Below are positions 33,822-45,763 of a stretch of 64,000 bases of DNA, piece by piece (position 1 is the stretch's first letter; the number at the start of each line of letters is the position of its first letter). Location of the stretch: assembly GCF_038502225.1 (NCBI RefSeq), contig NC_091298.1:28949548-29013547 (forward strand), in the 5' to 3' direction. The DNA comes from Cherax quadricarinatus (taxonomy: Eukaryota; Arthropoda; Malacostraca; Decapoda; Parastacidae). The position numbers were made by a program, and so were the translations under genes. The notes beneath the pieces are model-generated. The model saw only the letters and a program-made list of their open reading frames with translations, did not search any database and was not told the origin of the DNA.

Positions 33822-35151
33822 TAATGACATCTTGTAGAAATATATTTACAATCTACATGGGAACAATATCCACAATATAACATAACTGAAATAATACTTG
33901 ATTACAAGTCAATCACTTAGATGCCAAATCTAGGTAAATTAACCTAAAAAAGATAACTAGTCAATGTCTAACACTAAAGTCGTCATATAAAAGATACACT
34001 ATAAAAAAATCTTAAGAAACACATCACATCAAGGTGTGCAAATCACTAGCACATGACACTAAGTTCACACACTGCATGTGTGCATGCAGATACCATCTAG
34101 TCAAAGCCTAAGACACCAACAGAGCCATCAGAGACAACATTCATTTGATCTTAGGACAGGATAAGTCCACAATGCTGAAGCAAATTTCCTCCTGAAACTG
34201 AGCCTGCATCAGATAATCTCAGAGGTAAATTCCGCACAAGGAGACAAATAGACTAAGTGTTCATGAGTGTGTGTGGTGTTATGAATACTTTGAACAACAG
34301 AGTGGTGACCATGCTCCCAGAGACAAAGTCAACAATGTAGTTAAAATAAAAGGGCTCACACTGGACATCTGCCTAAACCTAAGTCAACACACATGCCAGT
34401 ATTAATACTACCAAGGCTCTCAAAAAACAGTCAATACAATGGCCATAAGTTGCAAACACAAGGTGTGTTTATTTTAGCTTAATTAATGGACTATAGAATG
34501 GCTCAATGATCATGCATCTCCTAAATCAACAACTACAGTATCAAAATCACAGTGCCAGTTGTCATAATCATACCCTTAATACCAGACAATAACAGCAGAA
34601 TAGCTAAAAGAGAGGTATACACTGGTCAAAATATTAAGAAACAGTTTCACCACAAGTGGTTTCCTTTCATCAGTTCTAGCACTGAAGGAGTCACTTGTGG
34701 TAAAACATTTCTATAATAAATGTTTGTCATAATCTGTGTATGCCTGTCTCTTACCTGCAACTTGCTGGTATTACCTTACCAGTTCCACCAATAACAACAC
34801 TGCCAATTACAAACAGAAGCAAAAGACTTTGCTTGTATGGGTTTAAATTGAAACTATCCTCCCTTTCCTTGGATCAAACCTGATTACCCCAACACTTCTC
34901 AGTACCTTGTCACTGTATGACAGCTTCCCCATGAACTTAATAATATAATTTTCAATGTATTTTTCATTTTTTTCCTTAATATTTTAGACATGGCCATACG
35001 ACACAGGGTGTTTCTGGGCTTAATATTCTTAAGAAAAATCACATTTTACTTAATGGGAAATATGGTAGCCTAAGTTACCTAACTTCACTAAAAACTGCAT
35101 AATGAAACACCTCCCTCCCCCATTTGTCTATTAAATTGAGGGTTTACTGTA
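33822..35151. other. Intron, no feature recognised
   Basis: AT-rich unique-looking sequence in the host intron between exons A and B. No transposon terminus, LINE motif or convincing ORF was seen. Confidence 0.45.
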
Positions 35152-35328
35152 CAGTGGTACCTCGAGTGCCGATCTATTCAAGTACTAAAAGAATTTGTTC
35201 CCATAAGGAATAATGTAAAGCAGATTAATCCATTTCAGACCCCAAAAATACACTTACAAAAGCACTTACAAAAATACACTTACATAATTGTTCGAGTTGG
35301 GAGCTTGTCGTATACCGAGGTACCACTG
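35152..35328. mobile_element. 177-bp Tigger-like MITE
   Basis: CAGTGGTACCTCGAGTGCCG to GTATACCGAGGTACCACTG, TA on both sides. It carries the block TTTGTTCCCATAAGGAATAA shared with the 203-bp MITEs. Confidence 0.88.
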
Positions 35329-35464
35329 TACTTCAATGTCCTACTTAGAGGAAAGGTATGGTAAATCTTTACATGGCCCCCAAAATTTATTTCTGCTACT
35401 AAGTACTGCATTTAACTACATTATTAATGCCTAGGAAATTTCTTCTGATATTATCAATTTCCAG

Positions 35465-35675
35465 GGTAGTTCACCTGTGCAGATGTACATATCAACCCAC
35501 ACTTTTGGAGCTTACTACACTTACGATCCTCACCACAGAATCTTCCTCTATGCTAGTCAAGATGTAAGAGAAGGCATCCAAATGTCACCTGAGTATCCAC
35601 AGACTATATATCTTGCAGGATTTCATCCAATCCTGTATGCTGCCAAAGGATCACATGGACTGTGGGGAGCTTCAG
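35465..35675 (+). CDS. Vps62/DUF946-family protein, exon B
   Basis: Acceptor TATCAATTTCCAG, donor TTCAG|GTAACT; 211 bp, entering in phase 0 (matches exon A) and leaving in phase 1. It reads GSSPVQMYISTHTFGAYYTY, IFLYASQDVREGIQMSPEYP and LAGFHPILYAAKGSHGLWGA. The segment (H/F)P-(V/I)-(L/Y)-AKGSHGLW is one of the best conserved parts of the Vps62/DUF946 domain. The intron on each side is over 8 kb. No lesion is present. Confidence 0.88.
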
Positions 35676-36092
35676 GTAACTTGCATAAACCAGAAGGTTT
35701 AAACTTTCTTCAAAGATACATCAGCCATTAAAAGTTGAGGAATACTCAAGTTATTTCTGGAGAGCTTTAAAAGTCAGCTACCAAACCAATACAAACTACG
35801 TATGATATTTAAAGTGCTCCAGAGTGATTATTAATTATTATTTAAGTGCTGTATTATTATTATTATTATTATTACCATCGACATACTTTGTTCACCGAGT
35901 TTAATCATTTCTTAAGATGCCACAAGACACACCAAGAATGTAAACACACAAACAAACACACCAGCTAACCCCTTTACCGTGAACTTTTGTACTTCTTTCA
36001 TTCTCTGTTGTTGTTCATCTTCCTCTTTCTACAATACTCACTTTTCACCCTACACTAGGACTACACATATTTTAAGGTAAGTCATGAGTGTA
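35676..36092. other. Intron with short ATT repeat
   Basis: Contains ATT repeats near 35855-35875. The stretch just before 36092 (ACACATATTTTAAGGTAAGT) resembles the text at 38650-38690, so both may be halves of an older element split by the insertion at 36093. Otherwise nothing is recognised. Confidence 0.4.
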
Positions 36093-36331
36093 CAGTGGAA
36101 CCTCGACTTACGAGTTTAATCCATTCCGTGACCTAGCTCATAACTCACTTTGCTCGTAAATCAAATCAATTTTCCTCATTTAAATTAATTCGTTCCAGCG
36201 GAATTCCTGCTCTTGGGAGGCAAGACAAAATACTTCAATATGATGCTAATATCAATTCTATGGCTTTTTTATCTATCACAATTCTTCTAATATGACATAA
36301 TAAACAATATAAATAACAAAGAAACAAGATA

Positions 36332-37519
36332 GGGTGGGCCCTCGGCTAACGAATGCATCGCATAACGTTAAATCCGCCCAACGAAGCATTTGAGCGTAAA
36401 AATTTCGGCCTGACTAACTATAAAAAACTCGCCCAACGTGATTCGTCCCGAACCTGTCCGTCCAGCCTGAGCGCCTCAGCTGCCCTGCCATCATTGTTTA
36501 CAAGTGAGGGTGGCTGGTTTCATGTATACATTCAATACATTATGTATTATTCCATTGTTTATAGTGCTTGTAACTGCTAAATAAACCACCATGAGCAAAA
36601 AGCTTCTAGTGCCAATCCTGTGGTAAAAAGGATGAGAAATATTATTGAAATACTATCATACCAAGGTCAGCTGCTGCTGCACCACCGTCCGCTGTTGCTG
36701 CACCACCGTCAGCTGTACTACTTGAAGATGTGGAGAGATTGTTGTTGGTGTGGCTTACTGAGAAACAATTAACCCCAGAGGGTTAGCCACCCAGGATAAC
36801 CCAAGAAAGTCAGTGAGTTATCGAGAACTGTCTAACTTATTTCCATTGGGGTCCTTAATCTTGTCCCCCAGGATGTGACCCACATCAGTTGACTAACACC
36901 CAGGTGAACAGGAAAATATGCCTGGAACTAGTGCTCATATTGGTGAATTTAAGGCCAGCAAAGGTTGGTTTGAGAGATTTAAGAATTGTAGTGGCATACA
37001 CAGTGTGATAAGGCATGGCGAAGCTGAAAATTCCAACCCCAACAAGTGTTCAATTGTGATGAAACAGGTCTGTTCTGGAAGAAAATGTCAAACAGGACCT
37101 ACATTACTCAGGAGGAAAAGGCACTCCCAGGACACAAGCCTATGAAAGGCAGGCTAACTTTCTTGTTTTGTTGTAATGCTAGTGGGGATTGCAAAGTGAA
37201 GCCTTTACTCATGTATCACTCTGAAAATCCCAGAGTGTTCAAGAAAAACAGTGTCTCATCACTCATCAATACTCTTCAATAAAGGTAAGTGTCATTTTAA
37301 CATTTATTTATATAATTATTGTGCATGTCTCATTGTTTTCTTTTTAGGGAAATGTATATTTCATGAAAAAAAAATTATTTTTTTTAATACTTTTGACTGT
37401 AACGGATTAATTAGATTTCCATTATATTTCTTATGGGGAAAATTAATTCGGCTAACTATAATTTCGTCTAACGATGAGCTCCCAGGAACGGATTAACATC
37501 GTTAGCTGAGGGTCCACTG
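36332..37519 (+). mobile_element. Tigger deletion derivative nested at 36332
   Basis: TA (36330-36331) then GGGTGGGCCCTCGGCTAACG (the first two bases are changed from CA) and ends GCTGAGGGTCCACTG before TA. 1188 bp. It holds parts of a transposase gene and the motif AATAAAGGTAAGTGTCAT at 37278. Confidence 0.85.
36591..37282 (+). pseudogene. Tigger transposase remnant with short alanine repeat
   Basis: The damaged N-terminus (ATGAGCAAAAAGCTTCTAG) is followed by GCTGCTGCACCACCGTC repeats, VERLLLVWLTEKQLT, and then SAHIGEFKASKGWFERFKN, NCDETGLFWKKMSNRTYITQ and GDCKVKPLLMYHSENPRVF in different frames. The second and third catalytic aspartates are deleted. It is of the same lineage as 46191-46892 and 62802-63203, which share the alanine block. 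Confidence 0.8.
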
Positions 37520-38585
37520 TATATACTCTAGAATGAATAAAATATGTCATTATGTGATGGGCAGTGGCAGCCATTGCCACTCCCACACTGACCATGCTTC
37601 CCCTTCAGAGGTCTTATTATAAGAGAAAACAGGGTTTGTGAGGCTAACTGCACTAGATCACTAGTTTCAACCCCTACAGCAAAGACAGGCCTCGCAAACA
37701 ACCCTCACACCTCACTCGTATTTATCTGTGATTTCATGCTTTAATTCCAAAGACATCATCTTTTTATTCTCAGCATTGTCCTTTGCACTTACTTTCTTAA
37801 GACCCATGGTTAGAAAAAAGAAATTTAACAAAATAACTACACAAAATGCAAGCAAACATGAGAGAAATGCTTGCACGGCAAGATAAACAGTGCACTGTGC
37901 CAGCTGTCGGCGATCTGAAGCTCCTTGTTATATTATTATTAATTTAGGAAACTGAAGCACTGTGGCATGCAAAGAGTACATAACCTTTATTCGACGCATG
38001 TACACACCCTCATTAAAAGGCTACTTCCCCAACCAGTGAACCAGATACTAAGGGTTGGATGATTGGGGCCCCATCGTCAGATCAGTACATATCTAGGTTC
38101 AGCCAATGAGAAGGTGGATCTGACAGTTATGAAGGTGACGTGGTTACCACTCACGTTTTCACCCTTGTCATTTCCATTCGAGAGCTGGTTGAAGCACGGT
38201 GGTCTGCGTTCTGTTGGCTTCAATTCTGCCTTGATTACTGTGGCATGCACTAATACCTATTGCTGCACATAGTGTATACAGTATACATACTTCTGTTTAT
38301 ACTTGTTGAAGGATAATATAATTCAAAGTTTTTCTACTGTGTTTATTTTGCTCCCTTTACACCCAGGATAACAGGCCTTGGAGTACCTGGGTTGTAATTA
38401 GCACAGATCCAACTCCCTAGATCAAGAGCCCCTCACCAGCATCAAGGAACCTTGAGGCTGGTGAGGAGAGCTCGCTCATAACTCAGATGTTGGCTCATAA
38501 CTTAGAGTAAAAAATCGACCGAGTGACAGCTCATATCTTGAAAAACTCATATGTTGGGACACTCGTAAGTCGAGGTTCCACTGTA

Positions 38586-38799
38586 TTGTACATACATTGT
38601 ATCACTACAATACATACTACTCACTCACCTCTCACCCTACATTACGACTACAAGTATTTTAAGGCAAGTAATGAGTGTACTGTATGTGTATTTTACTTTT
38701 TTATTGTTTTCTGTAATATGTAAAAGCTGTGCAAATTAAACAAAGTTATCAAGTTGGAGTTTCCTTTTTATTTATTTTTTCTTCTTTTTTTTTCTAATA
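38586..38799. other. Possible old Tigger relic flank
   Basis: ACTCACCTCTCACCCTACAT and TATTTTAAGGCAAGTAATGA resemble 36040-36092 and 51540-51600, suggesting a dispersed repeat. No terminus is defined. Confidence 0.35.
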
Positions 38800-39002
38800 C
38801 AGTGGACCCCCGGTTAACGATATTTTTTCACTCCAGAAGTATGTTCAGGTGCCAGTACTGACCGAATTTGTTCCCATAAGGAATATTGTGAAGTAGATTA
38901 GTCCATTTCAGACCCCCAAACATACACGTACAAATGCACTTACATAATTACACTTACATAATTGGTCGCATTCGGAGGTAATCGTTATGCGGGGGTCCAC
39001 TG
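38800..39002. mobile_element. 203-bp Tigger MITE, second copy
   Basis: CAGTGGACCCCCGGTTAACG to CGTTATGCGGGGGTCCACTG, TA on both sides; only a few differences from 31813-32015. Confidence 0.92.
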
Positions 39003-39257
39003 TATACATATTTAATTCGCCAGTTGGCATCATTACAAAGTGGGTGGAGCTAGCTATAGCACAGGGAGAAGCAAGCAGTGTCTCAGTAGCTGATGATTCA
39101 CCATGACATACGGAGGTGTCCCTCACCCCACTATAAAATATTGTATAATTATTACTATCAATATTTATTCCAGAATAATATTAGGTATAACGTAAATAAC
39201 ATACAAGCATAATAAAGATGCCCAAATTAAGAAAAACTGACATTATATGGAGAAGTA

Positions 39258-39459
39258 CAGTGGCACCCCGAGTTTTGGCCACCTCCCAACTTAAACAATT
39301 ATGTAAGTGTATTATTGTAAGTGCTTTTGTAAGTGTATTTTTGGGGGTCTGACAAGGACTAATCTAATTTACATTATTCCTTATGGGAAAAATTTGTTTG
39401 GTAATGGTACTCGAACAGCCTTCTGGAACGAATTATGGCCAAAACTCGGGGTACCACTG
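39258..39459. mobile_element. 202-bp Tigger-like MITE
   Basis: CAGTGGCACCCCGAGTTTTG to AAAACTCGGGGTACCACTG with TA on both sides; same layout as 35152-35328 and 51604-51788. Confidence 0.88.
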
Positions 39460-39711
39460 TATTGAAGGGTGGGAGGTGGGGAAGGATAAAAAAAATGACC
39501 ATGACCATTACAGAAAACGTTATGCACTGGAAGGGTAACTATAGAAGATCATTCTCATCCTATGCAAAAACTAAAAAAAGTGAGATTTTCTAAAAAAAAA
39601 AAAAAAAAAAGTAATCAGCTATGATGATTACTTGAGAAATTATTTACCTAGTTCATATTGTATTGCCATTAATAATGAACGGATTGAAAGGATTTTCACA
39701 GCAAACATAAA

Positions 39712-40425
39712 ACTTAATGTTTTAATTTTGGGTTTACCTGGAGAATTTTGGGGGTCAATGCCCCCCATGGCCGAGTCTGAGACCAGGCCTCATGGTGGAT
39801 CAGGGTCTGATCACCCAGGCTGTTACTGCTAGCCGCACACAAGCTGACGTACAAACCACAGCCCGGTTGGTCAGGTACTGACTTCAGGTGCCTGTCCAGT
39901 GCCTTCTTGAAGACAGCCAGGGGTATATTGGTAATCCCCCTTATGTATGCTGAGAGGCAATTGAACAGTCTTGGGCCCCGGATACTTATTGTGTTGTCTC
40001 TCAGTGTACTCGTGACGCCCCTACTTTTCATCAGGGAAATGTTGCATCTCATGCCGATTCTTTTGCTTTCATATGGAGTGATTTTCATGTGCAGGTTTGG
40101 TACCAATCCCTCCAGGACCTTCCAAATGTATATTATCATGTATCTCTCTCGTCTGCATTTGAGGGAATACAGATCAAAGACCTTCAACCGTTCCCAGTAG
40201 TTTAGGTGCCTTATCGCACTTGTGTGCCGTGAAAGTTCTTTGTACACTCTCCAGGTCTGCAATGTCGCCAGTCTTGAAGGGGGCCATTAGTATACAGCAG
40301 TATTCCAGCCTAGAGAGCACAAGCAATTTAAAGAGAATCATCATGGGCTTGGCATCCCTAGTTTTGAAGGTTCTCATTAGGTGGTGACATTTTTGAAATA
40401 TCAGCAAGAGGTGGTTCCTCAATTA
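39712..40425 (-). pseudogene. LINE-B family copy, C-terminal part and 3' UTR
   Basis: The minus strand reads MMILFKLLVLSRLEYCCILM, LESVQRTF, then after a frame change KVFDLYSLKCRRERYMIIYI, LEGLVPNLHMKITPYESKR, LRDNTISIRGPRLFNCL and KALDRHLKSVPDQPGCG, followed by the 3' UTR with GATCAGACCCTGATCCACC. It serves as an unbroken reference for the LINE-B copy at 12706-24385. It is 5'-truncated and lies in the host intron between exons B and C. Confidence 0.85.
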
Positions 40426-40494
40426 GCAATGAATTCATTTACCGACGTGGTCTTAGGAATGGAGATCTGTTGGTAAGTGAGGAGAGGCTGTACA

Positions 40495-41050
40495 TATTAC
40501 ACCTGCCTTCCATTTTGAATCCATAATCATACAAAAATAGAAGATTTGCAATGTTTTTTGGAAAATAAACTATAACCAGGGATGACTGATCATGGTTTAT
40601 GGTATCCCAATAATGAAATCAGACCTATTAAAAACCCATAAAAAAGACTGGTGGGCGGGGGAATGGCCTTACCCATCCTTAGGATAATCAGGAAAAAGTT
40701 TAATTTTTCCATTACTCTGAGCTCAATTTCAAGCAACTGCAAGTCCTGAAACCAACCAAAATCATCTCTATTTTTGTAGTAAGTACATCTTCCATTCTAT
40801 CAAAAGTTACCAAGAACAGCCAATACAACCATAAAAGCAATCTGACAAAACACCTCAAAATTACTAATTTAAACCATATACATAGTCAGAGTTTTGCTTT
40901 TCCATCAGGCACCGGGTGGGGCAGGATTTTTTTTTATACTGTGCACACTCACTGCGCAGACAGTTTCTCATATCTAGGCCAAAATTTACCACTCACAGCT
41001 TATCCAAGTGAGCCGAGCTCATAACACAGAACTATATGGGGGAACTCTGG
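40495..41050 (-). mobile_element. piggyBac-like MITE (family 1), old fragment
   Basis: Degenerate family-1 text in reverse orientation (TGAGCTCAATTTCAAGC, AAATCATCTCTATTTTTGTA, CTCACTGCGCAGAC). Neither TTAA terminus is clear. Confidence 0.6.
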
Positions 41051-41123
41051 CCTTAGTGTTTAGATTAGGTACTGATTTTCAGGAATGCAACCCCCGTGAA
41101 TTAATCAATGATTCACTTTATCT

Positions 41124-43117
41124 TTTGTGGTTACAGGAAAGTGGGTGTGGGAGGGAAGAGGAGCGATTGGTGGAATGATGATGTAAAGAGAGTAGTAAGG
41201 GAGAAAAAGTTAGCATATGAGAAGTTTTTACAAAGTAGAAGTGATGCAAGGAGGGAAGAGTATATGGAGAAAAAGAGAGAGGTTAAGAGAGTGGTGAAGC
41301 AATGTAAAAAGAAAGCAAATGAGAGAGTGGGTGAGATGTTATCAACAAATTTTGTTGAAAATAAGATAAAGTTTTGGAGTGAGATTAACAAGTTAAGAAA
41401 GCCTAGAGAACAAATGGATTTGTCAGTTAAAAATAGGAGAGGAGAGTTATTAAATGGAGAGTTAGAGGTATTGGGAAGATGGAGGGAATATTTTGAGGAA
41501 TTGTTAAATGTTGATGAAGATAGGGAAGCTGTGATTTCGTGTATAGGACAAGGAGGAATAACATCTTGTAGGAGTGAGGAAGAGCCAGTTGTGAGTGTGG
41601 GGGAAGTTCGTGAGGCAGTAGGTAAAATGAAAGGGGGTAAGGCAGCCGGGATTGATGGGATAAAGATAGAAATGTTAAAAGCAGGTGGGGATATAGTTTT
41701 GGAGTGGTTGGTGCAATTATTTAATAAATGTATGGAAGAGGGCAAGGTACCTAGGGATTGGCAGAGAGCATGCATAGTTCCTTTGTATAAAGGCAAAGGG
41801 GATAAAAGATAGTGCAAAAATTATAGGGGGATAAGTCTGCTGAGTATACCTGGTAAAGTGTATGGTAGAGTTATTATTGAAAGAATTAAGAGTAAGACAG
41901 AGAATAGGATAGCAGATGAACAAGGAGGCTTTAGGAAAGGTAGGGGGTGTGTGGACCAGGTGTTTACAGTGAAACATATAAGTGAACAGTATTTAGATAA
42001 GGCTAAAGAGGTCTTTGTGGCATTTATGGATTTGGAAAAGGCGTATGACAGGGTGGATACGGGGGCAATGTGGCAGATGTTGCAAGTGTATGGTGTAGGA
42101 GGTAGGTTACTGAAAGCAGTGAAGAGTTTTTACGAGGATAGTGAGGCTCAAGTTAGAGTATGTAGGAAAGAGGGAAATTTTTTCCCAGTAAAAGTAGGCC
42201 TTAGACAAGGATGTGTGATGTCACCGTGGTTGTTTAATATATTTATAGATGGGGTTGTAAGAGAAGTAAATGCGAGGGTCTTGGCAAGAGGCGTGGAGTT
42301 AAAAGATAAAGAATCACACACAAAGTGGGAGTTGTCACAGCTGCTCTTTGCTGATGACACTGTGCTCTTGGGAGATTCTGAAGAGAAGTTGCAGAGATTG
42401 GTGGATGAATTTGGTAGGGTGTGCAAAAGAAGAAAATTAAAGGTGAATACAGGAAAGAGTAAGGTTATGAGGATAACAAAAAGATTAGGTGATGAAAGAT
42501 TGAATATCAGATTGGAGGGAGAGAGTATGGAGGAGGTGAATGTATTCAGATATTTGGGAGTGGACGTGTCAGCGGATGGGTCTATGAAAGATGAGGTGAA
42601 TCATAGAATTGATGAGGGGAAAAGAGTGAGTGGTGCACTTAGGAGTCTGTGGAGACAAAGAACTTTGTCCTTGGAGGCAAAGAGGGGAATGTATGAGAGT
42701 ATAGTTTTACCAACGCTCTTATATGGGTGTGAGGCATGGGTGATGAATGTTGCAGCGAGGAGAAGGCTGGAGGCAGTGGAGATGTCATGTCTGAGGGCAA
42801 TGTGTGGTGTGAATATAATGCGGAGAATTCGTAGTTTGGAAGTTAGGAGGAGGTGCGGGATTACCAAAACTGTTGTCCAGAGGGCTGAGGAAGGGTTGTT
42901 GAGGTGGTTCGGACATGTAAAGAGAATGGAGCGAAACAGAATGACTTCAAGAGTGTATCAGTCTGTAGTGGAAGGAAGGCGGGGTAGGGGTCGGCCTAGG
43001 AAAGGTTGGAGAGAGGGGGTAAAGGAGGTTTTGTGTGCGAGGGGCTTGGACTTCCAGCAGGCATGCGTGAGCGTGTTTGATAGGAGTGAATGGAGACAAA
43101 TGGTTTTTAATACTTGA
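41124..43117 (+). pseudogene. RTE reverse transcriptase, one nonsense codon
   Basis: About 665 codons in a single frame, interrupted only by TAG at 41810-41812 where copy 2 has GAG. Motifs: GKAAGIDGIKIEML, IVPLYKGKG, NYRGISLLS, EQGGFRKGRGCVDQVF, FMDLEKAYDRVD, LRQGCVMSPWLFNIFIDG, FADDTVLL, LLYGCEAWV, WFGHVKRME, GRGRPRKGW. The endonuclease is missing. With one stop and no frameshift this is a young insertion and, at the RT level, almost intact. Confidence 0.92.
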
Positions 43118-43371
43118 CGTGCTGTTGGAGTGTGAGCAAAGTAACATTTATGAAGGGGATCAGGGAAACCGGCAGGCCGGACTTGAGTCCTGGAGATGGG
43201 AAGTACAGTGCCTGCACTCTGAAGGAGGGGTGTTAATGTTGCAGTTTAAAAACTGTAGTGTAAAGCACCCTTCTGGTAAGACAGTGATGGAGTGAATGAT
43301 GGTGAAAGTTTTTCTTTTTCGGGCCACCCTGCCCTGGTGGGAATCGGCCAGTGTGATAATAAAAAAAAAAA
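41124..43371 (+). mobile_element. RTE LINE copy 4, 5'-truncated, sense within the host intron
   Basis: Begins within the linker between endonuclease and RT (GGTTACAGGAAAGTGGGTG) and runs through the whole RT, the C-terminal domain, the 3' UTR (CGGGCCACCCTGCCCTGGTG) and an A-rich tail near 43360. It is the best preserved RTE copy in its coding region. Confidence 0.93.
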
Positions 43372-43429
43372 TATATGATAAACAAGCTCATTAAGTTTAA
43401 TTTTGCCATATATACAGAATTGTTTAATT

Positions 43430-43640
43430 ATTTTTTTATTAACACATTAGCCATTTCCCACCAAGGTAGGGTGGCCCAGAAAAGAAAAACTTTCATCAAT
43501 CATTCACTCCATCACTGTCTTGCCAGAGGCACGCTTACACTACAGTTATAAAATGCAACATTAACACCCTTCCTTCAGAGTGCAGGCACTGTGCTTCCCA
43601 TCTCCATGACTCAAGTTCTGGCATGCAGAATTATTTAAAT
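43430..43640 (-). mobile_element. RTE LINE 3' fragment (copy 8)
   Basis: Minus-strand 3' UTR text (CACCAAGGTAGGGTGGCCC, CTTCAGAGTGCAGGCACTG) behind a T-rich tail; no coding part. Confidence 0.85.
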
Positions 43641-43727
43641 CTGTCCAAAATGCAATGCCTAACTCTGTTCTTTTTCATATAAAAATAAATAAATGATTAT
43701 GATTATTATGACTTTTTTTTAAATGCG

Positions 43728-43730
<3 letters not shown>

Positions 43731-43766
<36 letters not shown>
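43731..43766 (+). repeat. TG microsatellite
   Basis: About 17 TG units. Confidence 0.97.
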
Positions 43767-43767
<1 letters not shown>

Positions 43768-44083
43768 TAGGGATCTCTCGGTGTTTCATTCACTAGCTTG
43801 CCTGATCTTGGTAGTATATGATCAATGTGTTAAGAATTACTAAAGTGGTAAATTCATAATGTCACATAGCACTTGGGGTATGGGAGGCAATTGGATTCGA
43901 TTCAAGGAAAAGGATAGCTCCAATTTATTGGATCAAGAGCCCTTCACCAGCATCAAGGTACTCCCATTGAAGGTACTTAATTTTTCTAAATTTTTACATG
44001 CAGATCTGTTTTTGAGTTTTTTCACAAAATCAAAGTATTCAGTAAATCTATTTCTAACATGAAAACAATTTCTGTCCTTCTAG

Positions 44084-44207
44084 GTATTCATCGGTACATG
44101 GCTATTCCACTTCTTGAAGATGATACAGGGATGGGACTGGAGTGGAAGACATGGCTCAATCTAGATATTATTGACCTAGATGTTCCAGCAACATTAAAAC
44201 CACACAG
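44084..44207 (+). CDS. Vps62/DUF946-family protein, exon C
   Basis: Acceptor TTTCTGTCCTTCTAG, donor CACACAG|GTATTG; 124 bp, entering in phase 1 (fits exon B) and leaving in phase 2. It reads GIHRYMAIPLLEDDTGMGLE then WKTWLNLDIIDLDVP. The H-(R/K)-Y...L-DDT--G--W-TW pattern follows AKGSHGLW in the Vps62/DUF946 family, so the order of exons B and C is as expected. The remaining C-terminal domain (PW-F-GRWGN-type) was not found downstream in this window, so further exons lie beyond 64000 or were missed. Confidence 0.85.
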
Positions 44208-44920
44208 GTATTGTTAATTACAAGGTTTGAGTAAACTTGCCATCCCTCCAATTTTTTGTGTTGCTGCACTCATATTTATCTTTAAATTCTAATTCACAAG
44301 AGAGTATTTAATTAATTAGATCCCATTTATTGTTTCTTTAATGCTGCATAACTAGTGTATATACTAAGTCATCTAGTGCATTATCCTCATGCTGGGAATC
44401 AAACATATTGTACAGCAGCACAGGTGCTGGCAAGACAAAAACACAAGTTACAGAACAAGTTCTACTGAAACATTTCACAGTGAAGAACTTTATCAAGTCA
44501 TGACTTGATTAAGCAAAATGTTGTCTTAATAGCAGGTTGTTGTGTGGCTTGTCTTCATCTTCATGCTTGAAGGGGAAACTTTCAATCCATCCAGCACTGC
44601 CATTGCTAGTTCACTCTTGTACCATCAACATATTTCATAACTTTTCTCTCTTTCATTACCATATATTCAACCTTTCACATAAAAACTAATATTTTTTTGA
44701 GTCTTCCTCATGTTATATTTAAAATTATTATTCCATTTTTTCAGCATTTCTCAATACCTCTAGATATGTGACCAGCCCAGTTCCAAGCCAGGCCTTCCTC
44801 TTGGTGCTCACTGCACTTGTCCTTACTTTTATATTATGATTCAACATTTATTGCAAAAAGGTCATGTAACATCTGTTCACTGTCTTCTCTCCTCCCGTCA
44901 CCAGTTATAATTTTTAAATA
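44208..44920. other. Intron, no feature recognised
   Basis: AT-rich, no LINE motif or transposon terminus seen. Confidence 0.4.
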
Positions 44921-45050
44921 CAGTGGTCCTTTGAGTTACAATGGCCTTGAGTCTAGATAATTTTGAATTATAATTTACCCTCATTAAGGAATTAAGCTTT
45001 GAGTTATAATGAAAAATTTGAGATACAATACGAGTTTTATGGCAAATGTG
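44921..45050. mobile_element. Tigger-like terminal fragment
   Basis: TA then CAGTGGTCCTTTGAGTTACA; the word GAGTTATAAT/GAGTTACAAT recurs inside. The other end is missing, cut by LINE-type sequence. Confidence 0.6.
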
Positions 45051-45298
45051 ATATGTATGCAAGGGATGGGGTACATCTCTCAGGGGCCGGAGTGGTTGCA
45101 TTAGCCAACTCGATTGAGGGGGGCCATTGCTGACTTGTCTAGGACTTTAAACTGATAGATTATAGAGGTATGGGTGGGAGACAATCAAGCTGCAGTACAA
45201 GGGTTGAAAACACCAGATATTACCAGGATACCTCAGGGATATGTTTTATAGACAATATTCAAAATAAAGTTGCTTGTGAATGCAAAGCAATTAATCAA
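45050..45298 (+). pseudogene. LINE ORF1-like fragment (SGNH-hydrolase-type end)
   Basis: The frame reads YARDGVHLSGAGVVALANSI followed by stops. The D-G-V-H-L-(S/N)-G pattern is the C-terminal catalytic Asp-x-x-His block of SGNH-type domains found in ORF1 or linker regions of some CR1/L2-like LINEs. Short and broken; the family is uncertain. Confidence 0.5.
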
Positions 45299-45309
45299 TA
45301 AAGAGTGGC

Positions 45310-45763
45310 AGTAGAGGGCAGAGAGTGACTAGCTCCCTTAAAGAGACGCCAAAAACAGAGCACTCTGGATAGTTATTTTGTGCGGCAGGGGTCCAGTGAC
45401 TCTCAAGCTGGTCCTAGTGGCATTAAAAAACAAAGGAGGGAAGTGACCCCAGATAAGGACTTGGTACCTACAGTCCTTATGGAGGGGGATTCCCCTTCCA
45501 AAGAATAACCTCTCTTCCCTCTCCCCTCCTCCCTGTCTTCCTTCCAGCAACAACAGCCTTCAATAAAGGTAAGTGTCATATGTAATGTTCATTCTTTTGT
45601 GCATATAAATCTATCCTTAAGGAAAAAAAACAATTTTTTTGTTGATACTTCTGGGTGTCTGGAACGGATTAATTCCATTTACATTATTTCTTACGGGGAA
45701 AATGGTTTCGGTTTTGGCCGATCGCTCTGGAACAGATTAAACACAAAAACCGAGGGTCCACCG
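45310..45763 (+). mobile_element. Tigger 3' half
   Basis: The C-terminal transposase tail (YFVRQGSSDSQAGPSG with a frame change, GDSPSKE then stop at 45505-45507), the motif AATAAAGGTAAGTGTCAT at 45562, constant blocks, and the terminus ACCGAGGGTCCACCG before TA. The left half is absent. Confidence 0.82.

Larger units (their letters stand above)
36093..38583. mobile_element. Tigger-like element of the CAGTGGAACCTC family
   Basis: CAGTGGAACCTCGACTTACG at the left and the inverted CGTAAGTCGAGGTTCCACTG at the right, with TA on both sides. It shares subterminal text with the inner element at 14079. The motif GCTCATAACT recurs near both ends. A second Tigger derivative (36332-37519) is nested within. 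No transposase of its own. Confidence 0.88.
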
